The notes under the pieces were generated by a model. It saw nothing but the letters and a program-made list of their open reading frames with translations. It had not been told where the DNA came from and did no database searches. The position numbers were made by a program, and so were the translations under genes. Below are positions 57,376 to 64,000 of a stretch of 64,000 nt of DNA, piece after piece (the stretch's first letter is position 1; every line of letters begins with the position of its first letter). Origin of the DNA: Bermanella sp044597725 (GTDB lineage Bacteria; Pseudomonadota; Gammaproteobacteria; Pseudomonadales; Oceanobacteraceae); NCBI RefSeq assembly GCF_044597725.1, contig NZ_CP139003.1:3410001-3474000 (forward strand), written 5' to 3'.

Positions 57376-58617
57376 TTAAAGTGATTTATGCAACGCGCTA
57401 GCGGGTACAATTCGACAGGCAAACCATGCAGGATATAGCGCCGAAGCTAAAACCAACCCTAAGCTGATAATAGGTATATGAACAAACTGAATAAGATGCA
57501 TTTCAGGACGAATTGGCTCTACAATAGCAGCACCTGAAAACTCCATATTACTGTAATCAATTCCTATTGCGCCTAACCAAATATTACCTAAACAACCCAT
57601 CAAGATTCCGACCGCTACACCAAGCAATCCTAATAGTAAGGCCTCCCAAATAATCATTAGAAAGACTTCAGATGGCGTATTCCCCACCGCTTTTATTACT
57701 GCAAACTCCCACATGCGCTCATAAATAGACATGAATAGTGTATTGATAATACCCAGGGCAGCAATGACAAATAAAATCAGCCCCATTATCCATAGGGATG
57801 TATTAGTCATTGATAGCATGGCATCAAGCTCAGGCAATAGTTCTGGCCAATATTTAAGTGTGATACCTGACCCAAAACTTAGAGATTTATTTAGAACTTG
57901 CTCATGATCAATGTTATTTCTATCATAATTAATTGCTACTTCATGAACCTTGCTTTCAATATTCAACAACGTTTGTCCCCGTTTTAGTGAGATAAACGCC
58001 CACCCCTTATCCATTCTCTGGGCATTAAATTTGAATATTCCCGAAACTCTAAATAACCCTTGGGCTATTTCAGAACCAAGCTCTCCATCACTTTCTACCT
58101 GGGGAACCGATACCACAATACGATCGCCCAACTCGACTGTTAGTTCCTTGGCTAACTGATAGCCTAGTAATACTTCTCGACTATCTGAGTTATTTTGAGT
58201 AAGAAATTCACCTTCAACAATCGCGTCCCTCAGCTTACTAAAGTTCCCCTCCAATAATGGCTCAACACCAACAAGCAAAACACTGGTATTATGTCTACTA
58301 GAACTCATCATAGCTGTTTGATAGATGCGTGGTGCTATTGCCTGCGGCATCATAACTTGCTTAATTTTTTGTTCTATCGTTTTATAGTCAAAAATCAACT
58401 GGTCATTCCGACTTAAATGATAATCACCTTTATGTACTTGAGCATCACCTGGAAACATTCTTGTAGAAGAAGTAATCATGGACGTTTTCATACCCTCCAT
58501 TAGACCTTGCATCATCATCATTGCTGCAACCGAACAAGCAATTAAAGTCAGAGTTAACCATGTACGCTTTTTATTTCGAAATAAATTGCGTAAGGCTAAT
58601 TGAATAGTGATATTCAT
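57376..58617 (-). CDS. FtsX/LolC-like ABC permease, second
   Basis: The 413-residue protein has the MacB/LolCDE topology: one N-terminal membrane helix (residues 20-38), a periplasmic MacB-PCD domain of about 230 residues, and three C-terminal helices with the FtsX-core motif FAVIKAVGNTPSEVFLMIIWEA near residue 310. It overlaps the first permease by four bases and its N-terminus (LALRNLFRNKKRTWLTLTLI) is similar to it, so the pair likely forms a heterodimer with the ATPase. Substrate unknown. Confidence 0.9.
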   Translation of the reverse strand: MNITIQLALRNLFRNKKRTWLTLTLIACSVAAMMMMQGLMEGMKTSMITSSTRMFPGDAQVHKGDYHLSRNDQLIFDYKTIEQKIKQVMMPQAIAPRIYQTAMMSSSRHNTSVLLVGVEPLLEGNFSKLRDAIVEGEFLTQNNSDSREVLLGYQLAKELTVELGDRIVVSVPQVESDGELGSEIAQGLFRVSGIFKFNAQRMDKGWAFISLKRGQTLLNIESKVHEVAINYDRNNIDHEQVLNKSLSFGSGITLKYWPELLPELDAMLSMTNTSLWIMGLILFVIAALGIINTLFMSIYERMWEFAVIKAVGNTPSEVFLMIIWEALLLGLLGVAVGILMGCLGNIWLGAIGIDYSNMEFSGAAIVEPIRPEMHLIQFVHIPIISLGLVLASALYPAWFACRIVPASALHKSL

Positions 58618-59837
58618 AAAGCATTCATACCATCTAATGGCCTAATACTCGCAGCGCGCCAAGCGGGTATAATAGTGAGTAATAACGTAGATACCATAAG
58701 CAGAAATAAGGGCTGAAGAAAAACATTAATGGTTAATACGCCACGTAATGCATCTATATTGATGCCCGAAAGGTCCATGGGTTGTTCTAAAGGAATACCT
58801 TGAGAGTAAAAATAAAAGTTTATAGGAAAAACAAGAATAAAACCTAAAAGGCAGCATATAAAACATAGCAACTGTGCTTCGGCTATGATGGTTGAGAATA
58901 AATGAAGTTTATTAACACCAACGGCTTTGAGAACCCCATATTCACCCTTGCGCTCCAACAAGCTCATTAAGATGGTATTTAAAACACCAAGACAAACCAA
59001 GAATACGATAATATACATTCCTAGTTGGTTACCTTCTTTATCTACACTCATTGTTCGATAAAATTCTTTTTCTACTTGCTGCCAAGAAAATGCTCTAACT
59101 TTAGATTGAGGATATGTCTCATTTAACCAATTATTTAATATAGCGACATATTTTTCACTATCACGATAGTCTTTTATATTGATTAATATTCGATGGGCTT
59201 TATTACCCATATATAAAAAAGACTGAAGGTCTTCTATTCTCATCAAAACCGAGTTAGACATATGTTCATCTTTATCACTGATAACCCCCACCACATTGAA
59301 TAAAGCATTTGCCATAGAGCCATCCGCTGCCTGACTAATTAAAACGATAGAATCCCCAATCGTTAAATGTAATTGATCTGAGACTCTTGATCCTATAAGC
59401 GCATCACTTGGACCTTGATGTAAATAGCGTCCAAGAGAAATACGACCCTCTAGATTGCGAAGATTATTTTCTTTTTTAGGGTTAATACCTAGTAGAGCCA
59501 CGGTCGACCCTTGATTTTCACCATATGCAAGAGCAGCCGCTTCGATACGTTCCGTTACACTTTCCACCCAAGGAAAGCCTGATATTTTATCTATTAGCTG
59601 GGAGCTTTCATCAAGAGTGTTATACAGTGATGGTTGATCTAAAAAGTCTACATGCAATAATTGAATGTGCCCCGTTTGCCCTTTAGTATAGTTCTTTAAC
59701 ACCCAATGGTAAGTGCCATCTTGTATTGATAATGAAATCACCAAAAGCATATAGCCAACTAACATACTTAGCCCCGTAAATAGACTACGGCGTTTATTCC
59801 TAAGTATATTGCGTAAAGCAAGCTTAAATAACATCAA
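58614..59837 (-). CDS. FtsX/LolC-like ABC permease, first
   Basis: Like the next gene, it has one N-terminal helix, a periplasmic domain (about residues 40-265), and three C-terminal helices with EYGVLKAVGVNKLHLFSTII near 305. The N-terminus LFKLALRNILRNKRRSLFTG matches other LolC/E-type subunits. The two permeases diverge greatly in the periplasmic domain, as LolC and LolE do. The start overlaps the LolA-like gene stop by four bases. Confidence 0.9.
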   Translation of the reverse strand: MMLFKLALRNILRNKRRSLFTGLSMLVGYMLLVISLSIQDGTYHWVLKNYTKGQTGHIQLLHVDFLDQPSLYNTLDESSQLIDKISGFPWVESVTERIEAAALAYGENQGSTVALLGINPKKENNLRNLEGRISLGRYLHQGPSDALIGSRVSDQLHLTIGDSIVLISQAADGSMANALFNVVGVISDKDEHMSNSVLMRIEDLQSFLYMGNKAHRILINIKDYRDSEKYVAILNNWLNETYPQSKVRAFSWQQVEKEFYRTMSVDKEGNQLGMYIIVFLVCLGVLNTILMSLLERKGEYGVLKAVGVNKLHLFSTIIAEAQLLCFICCLLGFILVFPINFYFYSQGIPLEQPMDLSGINIDALRGVLTINVFLQPLFLLMVSTLLLTIIPAWRAASIRPLDGMNAL

Positions 59838-60565
59838 CGTTTAAGTTCCTGTAGCGAGAAAAAACGTTCATTTAAATCAATGTTAAATGTTAAGTCGGTG
59901 TACTCTACAATAGTTTTATGATTCTCTTTTGTTAACGGTGTGAGCTCAAGTTTTGCAGGAATCCACTTATCATCAAACTTTCGGATATTAGAAAAATGCA
60001 TTTCCCTAACAGGATTCGACTGTTCATCAAAGAAGGTTTGTTTGGTTGGTAAGAGCCGCTCTTTATCTATCCATATTTGGATTTTCCCCCAAACCGTAAC
60101 GGTCTTTTCTTCAGGTATAAGAGTCAGCATATATTCTTGCTCTTCTTCCAAAAGACTTACCCGATAATCTTCTGCCAATGAATCTTCTCGCACTAGGTCG
60201 TCATTAGTAAAGTCCGACCCCATCCACGAACCCATCATCATACTAGGCGGAACCTTTATGATGCGGCGAACTTTAGGAAAATAGTTCCACATTTGATTAT
60301 CTCGCTTGAGTGTGGCGATACCTGCATCTTTCTTCGGCGAAGTAATTCGAACCAAAGTGTAGTCCATGCCCAGACTCCACGTATCCATCATCAATGTTCG
60401 TTGCCAATCGGGCGTTTCGATCGTCATACGCATGGAAGCCTGACTGCTCTCCATACGATATAACTCATCCATTCGTACAATGAGATCTTCAGCACTAATA
60501 GCAAATATTTGACTAGATACGCCTACCAGTAAAAGGAATACAACGAAAAAACGACTCATTAGCAT
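59834..60565 (-). CDS. LolA-like outer membrane lipoprotein-sorting family protein
   Basis: A Sec signal peptide (residues 1-23, ending SQIFAI) precedes a domain of 220 residues with the LolA/LolB-like lipid-carrier fold: QASMRMTIETPDWQRTLMMD, YTLVRITSPKKDAGIATLKR and NQMWNYFPKVRRIIKVPPSM are characteristic of the family annotated as outer membrane lipoprotein-sorting protein. It would act as a periplasmic shuttle for a lipid or lipoprotein extracted by the ABC transporter encoded next. It begins the five-gene operon; the AraC-family gene is divergent, with 129 bp between them. Confidence 0.87.
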   Translation of the reverse strand: MLMSRFFVVFLLLVGVSSQIFAISAEDLIVRMDELYRMESSQASMRMTIETPDWQRTLMMDTWSLGMDYTLVRITSPKKDAGIATLKRDNQMWNYFPKVRRIIKVPPSMMMGSWMGSDFTNDDLVREDSLAEDYRVSLLEEEQEYMLTLIPEEKTVTVWGKIQIWIDKERLLPTKQTFFDEQSNPVREMHFSNIRKFDDKWIPAKLELTPLTKENHKTIVEYTDLTFNIDLNERFFSLQELKR

Positions 60566-60694
60566 CTATCTCCTTAGAGCTTTTCTTTAGTATTACAGGC
60601 AAATTGGCGTAAAGTAAGTGTTTCAAATCAAATATTGAAGCGATGACATAATGGGTTATCATGGGCCATTATGTGAATTAGGATTCAGTTTTTC

Positions 60695-61720
60695 ATGAAA
60701 ACCTCTACCATCGCCAGTCATTATGTTCGCTGCGCCATTGCAGGCGCCGTTGCACGAGGGTTGGACGCAGATACTTTATTAGCCAAAGCCGGTATTGGCA
60801 GTGAAATATTACATGAACCTAAAGCCCGGGTTTTTCCCGATAAAATGGCAAAGCTGCTACGTGTCTTAGTCGTAGAACTAAACGATGAGTTTTTAGGCCT
60901 TGATGATAAACCGAGCCCCAGAGGCAGTTTTGAAACCTTATGCCAACTCATAGTGCCGTGCTCCACCTTGGGTGAGGCATTTAAATTAGGCTCTCAATTT
61001 TATCACTTATTCGATATGGCTTTGCATACCGAGTTTGTGAGGACGGACAAGGGCGGTATATTAAGAGTTAACGAGAACAGACCCTGTTTAAATCCTAATC
61101 ATTACCTCACTGAATTTCAGTTGGTCCTTTGGCATCGACTAGCTTGCTGGCTAACTGGTAAACGCATTCCTATCGAACTCGCTGAATTCGCTTATGCTAA
61201 ACCCAATCATGCAGATGAATATCGTTTGTTCTTTTATGGAGAACGCTTATTCCAGCGTTCTCAAACCGCGTTACATATTACTCAACACTATTTGGACCTA
61301 CCCATTATTCGTAGCCGAGACGAATTGCCGGAGTTACTAAAAGAAGCACCTTATGTATTTTTGGTTAAGCCTAACAATACTGCGAGTATTAACGCGCAAA
61401 TTCGTCGAATTCTCGAAACCAGTTTAGAACCTGATATGCCGGATTTTGAATCAGTGGCATACAAACTAAATACCTCCAGCCAAACCTTAAGAAGACGCTT
61501 AAAGGAAGAAAATACGTCGTTTCAAGCAATTAAAGATCAAGTTCGCCGCGATATAGCTATTTATTATCTAGGCGACCCACAACATAGTATTAATGATATA
61601 GCCCTAAAAGTAGGCTTCACTGAACCCAGCACGTTTCACCGTGCTTTTAAAAAGTGGACTGGTGTGACCCCTGGGGATTACCGCACAGATCAAACCACGC
61701 AGAGTGAGCAGAACAAATAA
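60695..61720 (+). CDS. AraC-family transcriptional regulator (OruR/ArgR-like)
   Basis: The 341-residue protein has the N-terminal ligand domain of the OruR group (residues 20-210; RVFPDKMAKLLRVLVVELND and GSFETLCQLIVPCSTLGEAF) and two C-terminal helix-turn-helix units (QTLRRRLKEENTSFQAIKDQ and INDIALKVGFTEPSTFHRAF, then GVTPGDYR). It lies between the divergent Lol-like operon and the co-oriented acyl-CoA dehydrogenase gene, so it may control either. The ligand may be a fatty-acid or CoA-linked compound. Confidence 0.9.
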   Translation: MKTSTIASHYVRCAIAGAVARGLDADTLLAKAGIGSEILHEPKARVFPDKMAKLLRVLVVELNDEFLGLDDKPSPRGSFETLCQLIVPCSTLGEAFKLGSQFYHLFDMALHTEFVRTDKGGILRVNENRPCLNPNHYLTEFQLVLWHRLACWLTGKRIPIELAEFAYAKPNHADEYRLFFYGERLFQRSQTALHITQHYLDLPIIRSRDELPELLKEAPYVFLVKPNNTASINAQIRRILETSLEPDMPDFESVAYKLNTSSQTLRRRLKEENTSFQAIKDQVRRDIAIYYLGDPQHSINDIALKVGFTEPSTFHRAFKKWTGVTPGDYRTDQTTQSEQNK

Positions 61721-61848
61721 AGGCTTAGCGCTGTTTTTGGTCAGCCGAAATGGAGTTTTTGACCATTGAGAGCAAGTCGGCCCCCTGACAAACTGACATG
61801 ACTGAGAAATGAAACAATAACAACCAGTCCGTCAAAGAGGTTAATGCC

Positions 61849-62994
61849 ATGATTCCACGTAAATTATTCGATAGTGATTTAGAGGGTTTTCGAGATACGG
61901 TGCGAAAGTTTCTCGAAAATGAAGCTGTACCTTTTCATGCGCAGTGGGAGAAAGACGGACAAGTCAGCCGCGAACTCTGGTTAAAGGGCGGTGAAATGGG
62001 CTTTCTTTGCCCAACAGCTCCGGAAGCATACGGTGGCCTAGGTTGCGATTTCCGCTATAGCGCTGTGGTCATGGAGGAAATCTCCCGTACAGGTTGCTCA
62101 GGCATAGGTTGGCCACTGCACAGCGATATTGTCATGCCTTATATTCAAAACTGGGGCAGTGAAGAACAAAAGCAAAAATACATACCCAAACTGATTAGCG
62201 GTGAAATGATTAGCGCCATTGCCATGACGGAACCCGGTGCTGGTTCAGACTTGCAAGGCGTAAAATCAACTGCCGTGAAGCAAGGCGATCATTACCTGCT
62301 AAATGGGTCAAAAACTTTTATCACCAATGGCCAGATGGCGGATTTGGTGATTGTAGTAGCCAAAACCGATCCTTCAAAAGGTGCTGCGGGAATAAGCTTA
62401 TTTTTAGTAGAAAGCCAATGGGAAGGATTTGAAAAGGGCAGTAATTTAGACAAAATTGGCATGAAAGCACAAGATACATCTGAGCTGTTTTTTAACGATG
62501 TAAAAGTGCCAGTTGAAAACCTATTGGGCGGAAAAGAAGGCACTGGTTTTATGGCGCTCATGCAAGAACTTCCACAAGAACGATTACTTGTGGCACTGAC
62601 TGCAGTTGCCGCGTGTGAAGCCGCTCTTGAGTGGACAAAAGATTACATTAAAGAACGCAAAGCGTTTGGTAAACCAATTTGTAAGTTCCAAAATACGCGC
62701 TTTAAAATGGCAGAACTCATTACTGAGACCAATGCTTTACGTGCCTATACCGATTTTTGTTTAGAGCTACATTTAGACAAAAAACTCGATATCCCTACAG
62801 CAGCAGGCTTAAAGCAAATAACCACAGACTTGCAGTTTAAAGTCATGGATGAATGTGTACAACTTCATGGTGGTTATGGCTATATGACTGAATACCCTAT
62901 AGCAAGAGCTTGGGCAGATTCCCGTGTGCAAAAGATCTATGCTGGAACAAACGAAATTATGAAAGAGATTGTGGCAAGGGCAGAACTAGGCTAG
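61849..62994 (+). CDS. Acyl-CoA dehydrogenase (long-chain-type)
   Basis: This FAD enzyme introduces a 2,3-double bond in an acyl-CoA. The flavin site is AMTEPGAGSDLQG (residues 125-137), and ERKAFGKPICKFQNTRFKMA near 267 is the family signature. The catalytic base appears to be Glu244 in LPQERLL, as in long-chain and isovaleryl-CoA dehydrogenases; the alternative C-terminal position is replaced (IYAGTNEIM). Length 381 is standard. It follows the AraC regulator by 128 bp. Electrons would go to ETF, not encoded in the window. Confidence 0.94.
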   Translation: MIPRKLFDSDLEGFRDTVRKFLENEAVPFHAQWEKDGQVSRELWLKGGEMGFLCPTAPEAYGGLGCDFRYSAVVMEEISRTGCSGIGWPLHSDIVMPYIQNWGSEEQKQKYIPKLISGEMISAIAMTEPGAGSDLQGVKSTAVKQGDHYLLNGSKTFITNGQMADLVIVVAKTDPSKGAAGISLFLVESQWEGFEKGSNLDKIGMKAQDTSELFFNDVKVPVENLLGGKEGTGFMALMQELPQERLLVALTAVAACEAALEWTKDYIKERKAFGKPICKFQNTRFKMAELITETNALRAYTDFCLELHLDKKLDIPTAAGLKQITTDLQFKVMDECVQLHGGYGYMTEYPIARAWADSRVQKIYAGTNEIMKEIVARAELG

Positions 62995-63005
62995 AAGATG
63001 TGACA

Positions 63006-63035
63006 TACGCCAGTAAGTATGAGCTTACTGGCGTA
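63006..63035. terminator. Strong hairpin between acyl-CoA dehydrogenase and the coiled-coil gene
   Basis: TACGCCAGTAAG and CTTACTGGCGTA are perfect 12-bp arms around a 6-nt loop, 12 bp past the acyl-CoA dehydrogenase stop. A weak T-rich run (TGTTTAT) follows on the plus strand, so it probably ends both convergent genes. Confidence 0.65.
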
Positions 63036-63050
63036 ACTGTTTATAAAATC

Positions 63051-63641
63051 TTAAGAATCTTGCTTTTGCTTTTGCTGTTGCTGCTTAACAAACTCTTGCA
63101 TCAGCGACTGATACTCTTCACGCAATGACTGTAACTCGGCAAATAGTTCTTCGCTATTATCATCAATAGCATTCATACCTTCTTGAACCGCATCGTTCAG
63201 ATCACTGGCTGCTTGCTGAACGTCTTCGTTCTGCATGGCTTGCTGCTGAACTTGATTTAGCTGCTGACGCTTCTGCTGATACTCTTGCTTAAGAGAAGCC
63301 ATTTGCTCTTTGCTCATGGTTTGGGCTTGCTGTTTGGCTTGATCGGCAATTTCTTGTAGACGCGACTGCACCGCATCAACATCCGTGCCTAGCTCATTCA
63401 TGGTAGATGCCACGAGTTCATTATATTCTTCAGCTTGCTTTTCAAGGGCTGGGTCAGCATCTAATGCTTTTTCTTGAATCGCTTGTAACTGCTTGCCAAC
63501 TTGTTGCATTTGGCTTTGCAACTCACCTAGCGCCTGACGGGGGTCCGTTGACTCATTCTGATCTTGAGCTACGGCAGCATGTGCAGAAAGGGCAAACGCA
63601 GCGATGGATATAGCAGATGAAATACGTTGTAACAAAGACAT
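63051..63641 (-). CDS. Exported glutamine-rich coiled-coil protein (196 aa)
   Basis: A Sec signal peptide (residues 1-26, ending HAAVAQ) precedes an almost wholly helical, Gln/Glu-rich protein with heptad patterns at about residues 35-60 and 95-165 (ELQSQMQQVGKQLQAIQEKA, QEYQQKRQQLNQVQQQAMQN). It ends in a Q/K tail (VKQQQQKQKQDS). No lipobox, membrane anchor or enzyme motif is seen. Function unknown; a periplasmic chaperone-like or structural role is possible. It is convergent with the acyl-CoA dehydrogenase. Confidence 0.78.
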   Translation of the reverse strand: MSLLQRISSAISIAAFALSAHAAVAQDQNESTDPRQALGELQSQMQQVGKQLQAIQEKALDADPALEKQAEEYNELVASTMNELGTDVDAVQSRLQEIADQAKQQAQTMSKEQMASLKQEYQQKRQQLNQVQQQAMQNEDVQQAASDLNDAVQEGMNAIDDNSEELFAELQSLREEYQSLMQEFVKQQQQKQKQDS

Positions 63642-63858
63642 GAGAAATTTCCTAATATTGTGTTCAATCTAACGCTAACAGATACTTGGGGCTGGATGCA
63701 AATACCTATATTCGACATTTGTATCAGTATTTATAATTAGAAAGGATACTTATCAGGCACCAATACTCATACTTTATTCTGTTTTTTTGCTGGTTGCTTT
63801 GCTAATTGGGACCAAACTGAGCTAGCCTTCGCGCTCCATTAAATCAGGATGATATAAA

Positions 63859-64000
63859 ATGAACTTTCAAAAAATCACAACAACTCTTGTTGCCAGCGTA
63901 CTTGCACTCTCTATCGTAGGTTGTAGCTCACCTATGGTTAAACGCAACGCCGATCAAAGCTTCCCACTTGATGTGAGCAAAAGCTCACCTGCTTTCATTT
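63859..64000 (+). CDS. Putative lipoprotein, 3' truncated by the window edge
   Basis: Only the first 47 residues are visible (beginning MNFQKITTTLVASVLAL). The lipobox SIVGC places the lipid-modified cysteine at residue 22, followed by SSPMVKRNADQSFPLDV. AGGAT lies nine bases before the ATG. No family can be named from this fragment. Confidence 0.7.
   Translation, partial: MNFQKITTTLVASVLALSIVGCSSPMVKRNADQSFPLDVSKSSPAFI

Overview
The window looks like chromosomal DNA of a marine gammaproteobacterium, probably from the Oceanospirillales/Pseudomonadales lineage (Bermanella, Oleispira or Thalassolituus-like). The basis is moderate base composition, the rRNA operon, recognisable gene pairs (recJ, hom/thrC, dsbC; holD-like/rimI; msrPQ; ilvY/ilvC), beta-oxidation genes and a rubredoxin. 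The genus is an inference. No prophage, integrase, insertion sequence, tRNA gene or CRISPR array was seen.

Layout. 1-10 kb: the end of a nitrate-type ABC ATPase, then leftward housekeeping genes recJ, thrC, hom, dsbC, a small membrane protein and prfC, followed by an AbiEi/AbiEii type IV toxin-antitoxin pair. 10-17 kb: an acetyl-CoA hydrolase/transferase-family gene, then a leftward iron-uptake operon (Fbp-type ATPase, permease and binding protein, plus an FTR1/imelysin-like periplasmic protein) with a possible Fur box upstream. 17-24.5 kb: an NhaC-family antiporter, a RegB/RegA redox two-component system, a glutamine amidotransferase, a CbiM-like permease, rimI, a HolD-like gene and leuA. 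24.5-28.8 kb: three overlapping genes for exported proteins that share an N-terminal V-T-G-(Q/E) motif.

28.9-35 kb: an intergenic repeat cluster, then a complete leftward rrn operon (16S-23S-5S) with no tRNA in the spacer and four tandem promoters that all have 16-bp spacers. 35-40.4 kb: msrQ, msrP, pssA, ilvY and ilvC; the ilvY-ilvC gap holds a TTGCAA-type operator and a 138-bp inverted-repeat element. 40.4-46.2 kb: a rubredoxin and a membrane di-iron hydroxylase, a divergent LysR regulator, and a thiolase plus multifunctional beta-oxidation protein. 46-52 kb: a TonB-C/chalcone-isomerase-like periplasmic protein, PAP2 phosphatase plus VC2487-type glycosyltransferase, a YaiI-family gene and a RecQ-family helicase, then a second copy cluster of the intergenic repeat. 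52.4-64 kb: a choice-of-anchor I lipoprotein, a CaiB-family CoA-transferase, a five-gene operon (LolA-like protein, two FtsX-like permeases, LolD-like ATPase, putative outer-membrane barrel), an AraC regulator, an acyl-CoA dehydrogenase, a coiled-coil exported protein and the start of a lipoprotein gene.

The least familiar material is the composite structured repeat found at both 29.0-29.4 kb and 51.8-52.4 kb, the three-gene V-T-G surface-protein operon, the Lol-like operon with its own barrel protein, and the hydroxylase-rubredoxin pair.
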